From Pseudorhodoferax sp032153935 (lineage in GTDB: Bacteria; Pseudomonadota; Gammaproteobacteria; Burkholderiales; Burkholderiaceae_C), in contig NZ_CAXUQL020000001.1 of the NCBI RefSeq assembly GCF_964253035.1, positions 744,001 to 808,000 of the forward strand: a DNA stretch of 64,000 bases. The letters run 5' to 3'. Made by a program: the position numbers and the translations under genes. This document shows, in pieces, positions 35,382-43,619 of this stretch (its first letter is position 1; each line of letters begins with the position of its first letter). Below the pieces are notes generated by a model that saw nothing but the letters and a program-made list of their open reading frames with translations, was not told where the DNA came from and made no database searches.

Positions 35382-36251
35382 TCAAAGACCCAGCAGCCCC
35401 AGCGCCAACCCGTGCGTACGCGAAGCCGGGTCGGCCAGTTCGTGCAGCACGTTCATGTGGTTGCGGCCCGGCACCGTCTCACAGACCGGCACCGCGGCCT
35501 CGCCCCAGCGTTCGCGGATCAGCGCGTTCTGGCGCTGAAACTCGGCACTCTCCTCGCCACCGACCAGCGCCAGCAGCGGGCTGGCAGGCGCCGGCATCCA
35601 GGCCGGGCTCAGCTGCAGGGCCGATTCCTCGGTCAGTTTGAGGTCGGGCGCCAGGAAGGGTGCGTGGCGCAGCGGCTCCAACTCGTAGATGCCCGACAGC
35701 GCGATGGCGCCGCGCAGCGGCTGCGCCGGCATGCGCCGCTCGATGGCGCGCCAGTTGCAGGCCAGCAGCATGGCCGCCAGGTGGCCGCCCGCGCTGTGGC
35801 CGGCCAGCGCGATGCGTTGGCGGTCCACGCCCAGCGCCTCGGCCTCGCGCCAGATCCAGGCGACGGCCTTGACCATCTGCTGCACGATCTGCGCGACGCT
35901 GGCATAGGGCGCCAGCGCGTAGTTGGGCAGGATCACCGAGACGCCGGCTGCCACGAAGGGCTCGGCCACGAAGCTGTGGTCGCGTTTGTCCAGCGCGCGC
36001 CAGAAGCCACCGTGGATGTAGACCAGCACCGGCGCCCCCGTCCCCCCATTCGGCTGCGCGGCCGGGAACAGGTCCAGCGTCTCCTTGGTGCCCTCGCCAT
36101 AGCGCAGGTCGAGCTTGCCGCGCAGCTTGCCGCGCGTGGCCTTGGACGCATCGGTCCAGTACTGCAGGATCTGCGGGTGCTCGGGGATGGCGGCGCGGGT
36201 GTGGTACTGGGCGTCGTACCAGGCGGGGTCGTGTTCGGGCATGGGCATCAT
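35382..36251 (-). CDS. Alpha/beta-hydrolase, kynurenine-formamidase-like
   Basis: The 289-residue protein carries the HGGFW oxyanion motif (residues 80-84) and nucleophile elbow GHSAGGH with S153, plus GRNHMNVL with the probable catalytic His near the C-terminus. This is the arylformamidase/esterase-D-like group of alpha/beta-hydrolases with the HGG[YFW]W box, which cleave formamides, carboxylesters or small lactones. The start at 36251 overlaps the TetR stop by 4 bp (ATGA). Because TetR is divergent from catabolic operon B, this enzyme and the MFS transporter may belong to the same regulon. Confidence 0.87.
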   Translation of the reverse strand: MMPMPEHDPAWYDAQYHTRAAIPEHPQILQYWTDASKATRGKLRGKLDLRYGEGTKETLDLFPAAQPNGGTGAPVLVYIHGGFWRALDKRDHSFVAEPFVAAGVSVILPNYALAPYASVAQIVQQMVKAVAWIWREAEALGVDRQRIALAGHSAGGHLAAMLLACNWRAIERRMPAQPLRGAIALSGIYELEPLRHAPFLAPDLKLTEESALQLSPAWMPAPASPLLALVGGEESAEFQRQNALIRERWGEAAVPVCETVPGRNHMNVLHELADPASRTHGLALGLLGL

Positions 36252-36916
36252 TGTGCGGGCTTCTTCTTCGCCGCAGCCGGCGAGCCGGCCTCGCGCAGGG
36301 CGGCATCGACCATGGCGTCGGCCATCCACAGCGCGGTGCGCTCGACCTCGCGGTCGCTCACGCCCCAGATGTCCTTCAGGATCACGTAGGGTTCGATGCC
36401 GTAGATCACCGACAGCGCGCGGTGCAGCCGGTCGTAGACGGCCTGCGGCAGCTGCGGCGCGAGCGGCTCGAGCGCGTGCTCGAGGATGCGCACGCGGTGG
36501 CCGCGGCGGAACGGCTCCTCCTCCAGCAGGCCGGCACGCTCCTGCGCCCACTGCTCCAGGGACAGCAGGGCGGCGGCGCGCAGCTGCGGCTCGAACTCCT
36601 TGAAGCGCGGGAAGGTCTTCTTGAACAGCTCGTGCAGCCGCGCATGCCCGTCGGGCAGGTCGGACGCATGGCTGCGCACCGGCCCGAGCGAGGCCTCGAT
36701 CACGGCGGTCAGCAAGGCGCTGCGGCTCTTGAAGTAGCGGTAGGCCGTGGCGCGCGACACCTTGGCGCGCACCGCGGTCTCGGCCACGGAGGGGATGTGG
36801 CCACCGTCCTGGATGATGGCCATGGCCGTCTCCAGCAGCAGATGGAAGGTGGCCGCCTTGACGCCGCGTTCGGGCGGCTGCGGTGGAGGACTGTGCGGGA
36901 ACTTGGGGCGCGCCAT
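36248..36916 (-). CDS. TetR/AcrR-family transcriptional regulator
   Basis: The 222-residue protein has an N-terminal TetR helix-turn-helix (SVAETAVRAKVSRATAYRYF then KSRSALLTAVIEA, about residues 42-75) and an all-helical ligand/dimer domain. It is transcribed away from the 14-gene operon that starts at 37079 and is the natural candidate repressor. An 11-bp inverted repeat lies midway in the 162-bp divergent gap. Stop and next start overlap by 4 bp. Confidence 0.92.
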   Translation of the reverse strand: MARPKFPHSPPPQPPERGVKAATFHLLLETAMAIIQDGGHIPSVAETAVRAKVSRATAYRYFKSRSALLTAVIEASLGPVRSHASDLPDGHARLHELFKKTFPRFKEFEPQLRAAALLSLEQWAQERAGLLEEEPFRRGHRVRILEHALEPLAPQLPQAVYDRLHRALSVIYGIEPYVILKDIWGVSDREVERTALWMADAMVDAALREAGSPAAAKKKPAQ

Positions 36917-36990
36917 GCGGGTTTGTCCGGGTCTGGGTGTGTTGTTTGTGTCTTGCGCGGCGAGACCCGCTCATTATGATCCGCCCATCC

Positions 36991-37016
36991 CGTTATGAGA
37001 CACCCGTCTTAAAACG
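36991..37016. promoter_or_regulatory. Inverted repeat, probable TetR operator of catabolic operon B
   Basis: CGTTATGAGAC (36991-37001), spacer ACCC, GTCTTAAAACG (37006-37016): an 11-bp dyad with 9 matching pairs. It sits 75 bp from the TetR start and 63 bp from the first operon gene, in a locally AT-richer stretch. Position and size are typical for TetR operators; binding is inferred. Confidence 0.6.
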
Positions 37017-37078
37017 GACATTCGATCTCACAGCCGGGGCACCGCCCCGCGACATGTGCGGCACCAGGAGACAACCAG

Positions 37079-37945
37079 ATGCGGCTTGCCAGCTGGCGTT
37101 GGGGTGGTACGGACCACGTGGGACTGATTTCGCCCGATGGGCGCGAAGCGACGCCGCTCGCGTGCAGCGACGCCAGCCGCGGCGTGCAGCCCCTCATCGA
37201 AGCGCTGGCCGAGGGCCGGCCCCTGCCGCGCGAGGCCGGCACCAGGCTCCCGGTCTCGGCCATCACGCTGCGCGCGCCGCTGCCGCGCCCGCACCGCAAC
37301 CTGTTCTGCGTGGGCCGCAACTACCGCGCCCATGCGGCCGAGCTCGCCGGCACGGTGTTCCGCGAAAGCCTGCCCAAGGAAGACGACTGGCCCATCGTCT
37401 TCACCAAGACGCCGCAGACCGTGATCGGCCCCTACGACACCGTGCGACTGCCCGGCCGCATCGTGACCGAGCAGATCGACTACGAGAGCGAGCTGGCCAT
37501 CGTCATCGGCAAGCCCGGCCGTGACATCCCCAAGGGCCGCGCGATGGCGCATGTGCAGGGCTACACCGTGGTCAACGACGTCAGCGCGCGCGACGTGCAG
37601 ACGCGCCACCAGCAGTGGGACCTGGGCAAGAGCTTCGACACCTTCTGCCCCATGGGCCCGTGGATCGTGACGGCCGACGAACTCGATGGCCGCGCCACGC
37701 GCGTGCGCGGCTGGGTCAACGGCGAGCTGCGCCAGGACGGACGGACGGAGGACATGATCTTCGACATCCCCATGCTCATCGAGACCTGTTCGCGCGGCAT
37801 CACGTTGCTGCCCGGCGACATCATCGCCACGGGCACGCCATCCGGCGTGGGCATGGGCTTCAAGCCACCGCGCTGGCTGAAGGCGGGCGATGTGTTCAAG
37901 GTCGAGATCGACGGCATCGGCGCCATCGAGAACAGGTTCCAATGA
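37079..37945 (+). CDS. Fumarylacetoacetate hydrolase (FAH) family protein
   Basis: The 288-residue protein has an N-terminal FAH cap domain and a C-terminal catalytic domain. Metal ligands can be read as E136 and E138 (DYESELAIVIGK) and D167 (YTVVNDVSARDVQ). Other family marks are FCVGRNYRAHAAE and the C-terminal TGTPSGVGMGFKPPRWLKAG. FAH enzymes cleave C-C bonds in beta-diketo acids or decarboxylate/tautomerise ring-fission products. First gene of operon B; the stop overlaps the next start by 4 bp. Exact substrate unknown. Confidence 0.9.
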   Translation: MRLASWRWGGTDHVGLISPDGREATPLACSDASRGVQPLIEALAEGRPLPREAGTRLPVSAITLRAPLPRPHRNLFCVGRNYRAHAAELAGTVFRESLPKEDDWPIVFTKTPQTVIGPYDTVRLPGRIVTEQIDYESELAIVIGKPGRDIPKGRAMAHVQGYTVVNDVSARDVQTRHQQWDLGKSFDTFCPMGPWIVTADELDGRATRVRGWVNGELRQDGRTEDMIFDIPMLIETCSRGITLLPGDIIATGTPSGVGMGFKPPRWLKAGDVFKVEIDGIGAIENRFQ

Positions 37946-38727
37946 GCTTGCACCTGATCGAACGCACGGTGGCCGAAGACGACGGCGAGGGCGATGCCGT
38001 CGTCTGCATCCATGGACTGGGCGGCAGCGCCAACACCTTCGGGCCGCTGCTGCCGGCGCTCGCGCGCCACCGCGTGCTGCGGCCCGATCTGCCGGGCAGC
38101 GGGCGCTCGCAGCGCGCCGAAGGCGCGCTCACGATCCAGCGCTACGTGGACGCGGTGCAGGCCTTCTGCGACCGCGCCGGCATCGCGCGCGCCCATGTGG
38201 TCGCGCATTCGATGGGCACCATCGTGGCCCAGCACCTGGCGGTGCAGAACCCGAAGCTCGTGCGCAGCCTGGCGCTGTTCGGCCCGCTGATTGCGCCGCC
38301 CGATCCCGCACGCAGCGCCATGCGCGCGCGCGCCGCCAAGGCGCGCGAGGGCGTGGCATCCATGCAGGAGATCGTGCAGCAGCTGTCTCAAGCGGCGATG
38401 TCGTCGGAAACCCGCGCGCGTAACCCACTGGCCGTGGCTTTCGTGCGCGAGAGCCTGCTGCGCCAGGAGCCCGAGGCCTACGCGCGCAGCTGCGAGGCGC
38501 TGGCCGGCGCCGAGCCAGCCGCCGTGGACCGCATCGCCTGCCCGGTGCTGCTGGTGACCGGCGACGAGGACGGCGTGGCACCGCCGCAGAACGTGCGCGC
38601 CATGGCCGAGAAGATCGCCGGCGCACGCGCGCTGGTGCTGGCGCGCTGCGGCCACTGGACGCCTGTCGAGAAGCCCGAGGACTGCCAGCGCGCGCTGCGC
38701 GAATTCCTGGCCAGCGTGAGGAACTGA
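37942..38727 (+). CDS. Alpha/beta-hydrolase, enol-lactonase/haloperoxidase-like
   Basis: The 261-residue protein has HGLGGSANTF (oxyanion region, residues 24-33), the nucleophile elbow AHSMGT with S90, VTGDEDGVAP with the acid residue, and CGHWTPVEKP with the catalytic His, the full pattern of 3-oxoadipate enol-lactonase/meta-cleavage hydrolase relatives. Such enzymes open lactones or hydrolyse C-C bonds of ring-fission products. It is coupled to the FAH gene by ATGA and lies 2 bp before the first amidohydrolase gene. Confidence 0.9.
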   Translation: MSLHLIERTVAEDDGEGDAVVCIHGLGGSANTFGPLLPALARHRVLRPDLPGSGRSQRAEGALTIQRYVDAVQAFCDRAGIARAHVVAHSMGTIVAQHLAVQNPKLVRSLALFGPLIAPPDPARSAMRARAAKAREGVASMQEIVQQLSQAAMSSETRARNPLAVAFVRESLLRQEPEAYARSCEALAGAEPAAVDRIACPVLLVTGDEDGVAPPQNVRAMAEKIAGARALVLARCGHWTPVEKPEDCQRALREFLASVRN

Positions 38728-38729
38728 GC

Positions 38730-40049
38730 ATGGCGGACATCCACTTCACCAACGTGCGCATCTTCGACGGCGGCGGCGAGCAGCCCTTCATGGGCGAGCT
38801 GCTGGTCTCCGGCAACCGCATCCACCGCGTCGCCAAGACCGGCTTCGGCCAGCGCAGCCAGCCTGTCGCCGGTGCCACCGTGATCGACGGCGGCGGCGCT
38901 TTTCTGATGCCGGGCATGGTGGAGGCGCACACGCACTTCAGCTGGAACGACCAGCCCAGCCTGGACGCGATCCAGCGCATGCCGCCGGAAGAGCACATCC
39001 TGTGGTGCGCGGAAGTTGCCAAGCGCTACCTCGACATGGGATGGACGAGTTGCGTGGGCGCGGCCGCTGCCAAGCCGCGGCTGGACGTGGTGATCCGCAA
39101 CGCCATCAACGACGGCACCATCGTGGGCCCGCGCTACCTGGCCGCCAGCCAGGAGATCACGGTGCCCGGCGGCCTGGGCGACACCACGCAGCCGCACCTG
39201 CCGCAGCCCGAGTTCGCGTTCGGCGCGGTCGTCAGCGGCTCCGAAGAGATGCGCCGCTGCGTGCGCATGTTCGCCAAGTACGGCGTGGACACGCTCAAGA
39301 TCAATCTGTCGGGCGAGTCCATCACCGGCATGTCGTCCGAGATGAGCCAGTTCACCGAGGCCGAGATCCGCACCTGCGTGGAGGAAGCCAAGGTCTGGGG
39401 CAAGCGCGTGGCCGCCCATGCGCGCAGCACCTGGGCCATCAAGCAGTGCGTGCACCTGGGCATCGAGGTGATCTACCACGCCAGCTTCGCCGACGAGGAG
39501 GCGCTGGACCTGCTGGAGGCGCACAAGTTCGAGCACTTCGTCGCGCCCGGCCTGGCCTGGCTGATCCGCACGGTGAACAACGCCAGCGAGTACGGACTGA
39601 CCCCCGAGGTCACGAAGAAGATGGGCTACCACCGCGAGCTGGAGGCCGCCATCCAGAGCATGCGCGGCCTGCGCAAGCGCGGTGTGCGCATCCTGCCCGG
39701 CGGCGACTACGGCTTTGCCTGGACCCCGCACGGCACCAACGCGCGCGACCTGGAGTACTTCGTCAAGCACGTGGGCATGAGCCCCATGGAGGCGCTGCTG
39801 TCGGCCACCGCCTGGGGCGGGCCGATGATGAAGATGGGCAAGGACATCGGCTACCTGCGCGAAGGCTGCCTGGCCGACCTGTTGCTCATCGACGGCGACC
39901 CGCTGGCCGACATCACCATCCTGCAGGACAAGACCCGCATCCTGGCCGTGATGAAGGACGGCGAGTTCCACCGCGCGCCGCCGGTGCGCGAAGGCAGCGG
40001 TTCGCAGTATCTGCGCGAGATCCGGCCCCTCAACCGCTGGGCCGCTTGA
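38730..40049 (+). CDS. Amidohydrolase-superfamily metal-dependent hydrolase (first of tandem pair)
   Basis: The 439-residue enzyme has a complete set of likely binuclear metal ligands: H67 and H69 (EAHTHFSW), K190 (TLKINLSG; probably carbamylated), H230 (VAAHARS), H250 (IYHASF) and D326 (PGGDYGFAW). This is the imidazolonepropionase/prolidase-like branch, which includes Xaa-Arg/Xaa-Pro dipeptidases and ochratoxin amidase. It should hydrolyse an amide, cyclic amide or lactone. It begins 2 bp after the preceding stop and is followed by a paralogue with the same ligand spacing. Confidence 0.9.
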   Translation: MADIHFTNVRIFDGGGEQPFMGELLVSGNRIHRVAKTGFGQRSQPVAGATVIDGGGAFLMPGMVEAHTHFSWNDQPSLDAIQRMPPEEHILWCAEVAKRYLDMGWTSCVGAAAAKPRLDVVIRNAINDGTIVGPRYLAASQEITVPGGLGDTTQPHLPQPEFAFGAVVSGSEEMRRCVRMFAKYGVDTLKINLSGESITGMSSEMSQFTEAEIRTCVEEAKVWGKRVAAHARSTWAIKQCVHLGIEVIYHASFADEEALDLLEAHKFEHFVAPGLAWLIRTVNNASEYGLTPEVTKKMGYHRELEAAIQSMRGLRKRGVRILPGGDYGFAWTPHGTNARDLEYFVKHVGMSPMEALLSATAWGGPMMKMGKDIGYLREGCLADLLLIDGDPLADITILQDKTRILAVMKDGEFHRAPPVREGSGSQYLREIRPLNRWAA

Positions 40050-40068
40050 GCGCGCCGAGGAGACCACG

Positions 40069-41358
40069 ATGGCCGAAGTCCTGTTCACCAACGTCCGCAT
40101 CCTCGAAGGCGGCACGCAGCCGCCCTACCAGGGCAGCGTGCGCGTCAGCGGCAACCGCATCCGCGAGGTCGGTCGCAGCCTGGCGCCCGTGGGCGGCTTC
40201 CACAGCGGCGTGCAGGTGATCGACGCGGCCGGCGCCACGCTGATGCCCGGCATGTGCGAGGCCCACACGCACTTCAGCTGGAACGACGCCGCCACGCTGG
40301 CCGCCATCCAGGCCATGCCGCTGGAGGAGCATGTGCTGTGGTGCGCCAAGGTGGCCGGCCGCTACCTGCAGGCGGGCTTCACGTCCTGTGTGGGCGCGGC
40401 CTGCGCCAAGCCGCGGCTGGACGTGGTCACGCGCAATGCCATCGCCAGCGGCCAGATCCCCGGCCCGCGCTACCTGGCGGCCAGCCAGGAGATCACCGTG
40501 CTGGGCGGCCTGGGCGACGAGACGCTGCCGCACCTGCCCTTCCCCGAGTTCAGCTTCGGCGTGAACGTGAGCGGCGCCGAAGAGATGCGCAAGGCCGTGC
40601 GCCTGTTCCTCAAGTACGGCGTCGACTCCATCAAGCTCAACCTCTCGGGCGACAACTTCACGCCGCAGTCGCCGGCCGGCACCACCTGGATGACCGACGC
40701 CGAGGTGGCCGCCGCCATGCAGGAGGTCAAGATGCGCGGCAAGCGCGGCGTGGCGCATGCGCGCTCGGCCGACAGCGTCAAGCAGGCGCTGCGCCACGGC
40801 ATCGAGCTGATCTACCACGCCAGCTACACCGACACCGAGACGCTGGACCTGCTGGAGGCCGCGAAGGACAAGGTGTTCGTGGCCCCCGGCATCGCCATCC
40901 TGTACGCCATGCTGCACGAGGCCGAGGCCTATGGCGTGACGCACCAGATGGCGGTGGACATGGGCTACCAGGACGAGTGGGACAACGCCATCGAGTCGCT
41001 CAAAGCCATGCACCGGCGCGGCGTGCGCGTGCTGCCGGGTGGCGACTACGGCTTCGCCTTCACGCCGCACTGCCAGAACGCGCGCGACCTGGAGTTCTTC
41101 GTGAAGTACCTGGGCATGACGCCGATGGAGGCGATCCGCTCCACGGCCGAGTTCGGCGGCCAGGTCATGAAGCAGCCACACGACCTGGGCCTCATCAAGC
41201 CCGGCTACCTGGCCGATCTGCTGCTGGTCGATGGCGACCCGCTGGCCAACCTGGCCATCCTGCGCGACCCCAGGCGCATCCTGGCGGTGATGAAGGATGG
41301 CGTGTTCGCGAAGACGCCACCGGTCGCCAGCGAGCGGCGCTGGGAGCGCGCCGCATGA
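40069..41358 (+). CDS. Amidohydrolase-superfamily metal-dependent hydrolase (second of tandem pair)
   Basis: The 429-residue paralogue of the preceding enzyme keeps all ligands: H66/H68 (EAHTHFSW), K189 (SIKLNLSG), H230 (VAHARS), H250 (IYHASY) and D326 (PGGDYGFAF). The two share long identical stretches (for example AKPRLDVV, GPRYLAASQEIT) yet differ around residues 195-215 and 270-300, where substrate specificity loops lie. They may act on different intermediates or form a hetero-oligomer. The start follows a GAGGAG site; the stop overlaps livH by 4 bp. Confidence 0.9.
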   Translation: MAEVLFTNVRILEGGTQPPYQGSVRVSGNRIREVGRSLAPVGGFHSGVQVIDAAGATLMPGMCEAHTHFSWNDAATLAAIQAMPLEEHVLWCAKVAGRYLQAGFTSCVGAACAKPRLDVVTRNAIASGQIPGPRYLAASQEITVLGGLGDETLPHLPFPEFSFGVNVSGAEEMRKAVRLFLKYGVDSIKLNLSGDNFTPQSPAGTTWMTDAEVAAAMQEVKMRGKRGVAHARSADSVKQALRHGIELIYHASYTDTETLDLLEAAKDKVFVAPGIAILYAMLHEAEAYGVTHQMAVDMGYQDEWDNAIESLKAMHRRGVRVLPGGDYGFAFTPHCQNARDLEFFVKYLGMTPMEAIRSTAEFGGQVMKQPHDLGLIKPGYLADLLLVDGDPLANLAILRDPRRILAVMKDGVFAKTPPVASERRWERAA

Positions 41359-42302
41359 CGAAGACGGGCCGCCTCCTGCTCTGGCTGCTCATCGGCGGCC
41401 CGATGCTGGTGTTCTCGCTCTGGGCGCTGTTCGACAACGCGCGGCTGTACGTCGTCACCATGCTCAACGGGCTGACGCTGGCCTCGCTGTACTTCATCGT
41501 GGCCAGCGGCTTCACGCTGGTGTTCGGCCTCATGCGCAACGTGAACCTGGCCCACGGCTCGCTGTATCTGCTGGGCGGCTACGTGGGCTACGTGGTGGCC
41601 GACAAGACCGGCTGGTGGATCCTGGCGCTGGCGGCGGGCTTCGCGGCGGCTGCCGTGGCGGGCCTCCTGATCCAGGTGCTGATCCTGCGCCGCATGCAGG
41701 GCCAGGACCTGCGCCAGACGCTGGTGACCATCGGCCTGTCCATCGTGATCGCCGACGTGCTGCTGTGGATCTTCACGGGCCAGGTGCACCAGATGGAGGC
41801 GCCCGAATGGCTGCAGGGCCCCATCCGCGGCCTGCCGCTGATCAACGCCTACGGTGCCTTCCGGCTGAGCCTGCTGGGCTTCGGCCTGGCCATCGGCTTC
41901 GGCCTGTGGTGGCTGCTGAACAAGACGCGTGTGGGCGCCATGATCCGCGCCGGCGTGGACGACCGCGGCATGCTGGCCGCATCCGGCGTCAACGTGAACC
42001 TGGTGTTCGCCATCACCTTCATGCTGGGTGCCGGGCTGGCCGGGTTCGGCGGTGTGATCGGCGCGGTGGAGCTGTCCATGGTGCCGGGCGAAGACATCCG
42101 GCTGCTGCTGGCGTCCCTGATCGTGGTGATCGTGGGCGGCATGGGCAGCGTGGTGGGGGCCGCCATCGGGGCCGTGATCCTCGGCCTGGCGGAAACCTAT
42201 GGGCTGGCCTACGCGCCGACCTACAGCGTGGTGTTCACGTTCGTGATCCTGATCCTGGTGCTGGCCTTCCGGCCGCGCGGGATCATGGGGAAGGCGGCCT
42301 GA
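41355..42302 (+). CDS. Liv-type ABC transporter permease (LivH-like), operon B
   Basis: The 315-residue membrane protein has about eight to nine spans and the LivH landmarks FGLMRNVNLAHGSLYLLGGY and VIVGGMGSVVGAAIGAVILG. It is somewhat longer than usual because of an N-terminal hydrophobic segment (LLLWLLIGGPMLVFSLWAL). Together with the LivM-like protein it forms the membrane pore for the operon's substrate. It is coupled by ATGA to the amidohydrolase gene and followed by the 201-nt structured gap. Confidence 0.92.
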   Translation: MTKTGRLLLWLLIGGPMLVFSLWALFDNARLYVVTMLNGLTLASLYFIVASGFTLVFGLMRNVNLAHGSLYLLGGYVGYVVADKTGWWILALAAGFAAAAVAGLLIQVLILRRMQGQDLRQTLVTIGLSIVIADVLLWIFTGQVHQMEAPEWLQGPIRGLPLINAYGAFRLSLLGFGLAIGFGLWWLLNKTRVGAMIRAGVDDRGMLAASGVNVNLVFAITFMLGAGLAGFGGVIGAVELSMVPGEDIRLLLASLIVVIVGGMGSVVGAAIGAVILGLAETYGLAYAPTYSVVFTFVILILVLAFRPRGIMGKAA

Positions 42303-42503
42303 GATGCGAACCCGAGCCTTCGATCCTTGTCGTCTGGCGGTGGCGCCAGACCGCGCCGACGGTGTACTCAACTCCGCGAATGCCCCCCGCCCAGGGCCGC
42401 CTGCGGCCCTGGCGGGGGACATTCGCGGAAGAGGCTACCCGGTGGCCTCGACCCCAGCGCCACGCCACCTCTTCTCCGAATCGCGCAGCGCGAGGGATCA
42501 CAC
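42303..42503 (+). other. Structured 201-nt intercistronic region with three consecutive hairpins
   Basis: No coding sequence is convincing here. Three self-complementary blocks follow one another. First, GTCTGGCG-GTGG-CGCCAGAC (42332-42351), a perfect 8-bp stem with a 4-nt loop. Second, 42374-42428, arms of about 26 bp running from CCGCGAATG to CATTCGCGG with one mismatch and one bulge around a short GC-rich loop. Third, GAAGAGG at 42428 pairing with CCTCTTC about 35 bp later, with an inner GGTGGC/GCCACC option. It lies inside an operon of otherwise overlapping genes. It may be an RNA stability or processing element, or an inserted palindromic repeat. Confidence 0.6.
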
Positions 42504-43619
42504 ATGAGTGCCTCTCAATGGCGCCGCGCCATGAACCGCCAGCCCACGGCGCCGGTCACCCGACCCCGCCCCGGCTCTGCGCCGACGGCCGCCAACACAC
42601 CGCAGCCTCGCATGGCCGCCTGGCCGACGCTGCGCCCCCGCCACGGCATCGTGCTGATCGGGGCGCTGCTGTTCCCCTTCGTCGCCACGCCCTTCTTCAC
42701 CTACCAGGTCGCCGCGCAGTCGCTCGTGCTGGGCCTGATCGCGCTGTCGCTGACCTTCCTGGGCGGCTACGGCGGCATGGTCTCGCTGGCGCAGATGACG
42801 GTGGCCGGCATCGCCGGCTACGCCATGGCGGTGCTGGGCACCAGCAGCAGCGCGGCCATCAGCCTGGGCTGGCCCTGGTGGGTGGCGGTGCCGTTCGCAC
42901 TGCTGATCGCCGTGGTGGCGTCGGCGCTGATCGGCTGGCTGTCGGTGCGCACCGAGGGCATCTACACCATCATGATCACGCTGGCCATCGGCGTGGCCTT
43001 CTACTACCTGGTGCTGCAGAACTACAGCATCTTCAACGGCTTCCAGGGCCTGCGCGAGTTGCACCCGCCCGATGTGTTCGGCGTGGACTGGCGCAAGCCG
43101 GTGCCGTTCTACTTCCTCGCGCTGGGCTGTGCGCTGGCGGGCTACGGCGTCGTGAAATGGATCGTGCGCGCACCCTTCGGCATCGCGCTGCAGGGCGTGC
43201 GCGACAACCCGCGCCGCATGGCCGCGCTGGGCTACAGCGTCGTCGCGCACCGGGTCGCGGCCTATGCCTTCGCGGGCCTGCTGGCGGCCGTGGGCGGCAT
43301 CCTGCTGGCCTGGTACAACGGGCTCATGACCCCGGGATCGGTCGGCACCAGCTGGCTCATCAACATCCTGGTCGTCGCGGTGCTGGGTGGCATGCGCCAC
43401 CCGATCGGCGCCTTCGTCGGTGCGGTGCTGTTCGTGCTGCTGCAGACCTTCGCCATCGACCTGGTCGACCGCGAACGCTTCAACCTCGTCATCGGCGGGG
43501 TGTTCCTCGCCATCGTGCTGTGTTCCCCCGACGGCCTGCTCGGACTGTGGGCGAAGGCGCGTGCGCGCTTCGCGCCCCGGCAGACCATGACAACGCCAAC
43601 CCCAAGGAGACAAGCGTGA
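42504..43619 (+). CDS. Liv-type ABC transporter permease (LivM-like), operon B
   Basis: The 371-residue protein has LivM features: SLTFLGGYGGMVSLAQMTVAG, VRAPFGIALQGVRDNPRRM (cytoplasmic coupling segment) and VVAVLGGMRHPIGAFVGAVL. Residues 1-45 form a Pro/Arg/Ala-rich tail not needed for the fold. Later ATGs, at residues 10 and 37 (the latter at 42612), could be the real start. The first ATG is kept because GAGGG lies in front of it. Stop and next start overlap (GTGA). Confidence 0.9.
   Translation: MSASQWRRAMNRQPTAPVTRPRPGSAPTAANTPQPRMAAWPTLRPRHGIVLIGALLFPFVATPFFTYQVAAQSLVLGLIALSLTFLGGYGGMVSLAQMTVAGIAGYAMAVLGTSSSAAISLGWPWWVAVPFALLIAVVASALIGWLSVRTEGIYTIMITLAIGVAFYYLVLQNYSIFNGFQGLRELHPPDVFGVDWRKPVPFYFLALGCALAGYGVVKWIVRAPFGIALQGVRDNPRRMAALGYSVVAHRVAAYAFAGLLAAVGGILLAWYNGLMTPGSVGTSWLINILVVAVLGGMRHPIGAFVGAVLFVLLQTFAIDLVDRERFNLVIGGVFLAIVLCSPDGLLGLWAKARARFAPRQTMTTPTPRRQA

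Noticed and set aside
42304..42507. Short frames in the gap between livH and livM of operon B, on both strands
   Set aside because: They cross the long hairpins, are rich in Pro/Arg and lack ribosome sites; the symmetry of the DNA explains why both strands stay open.
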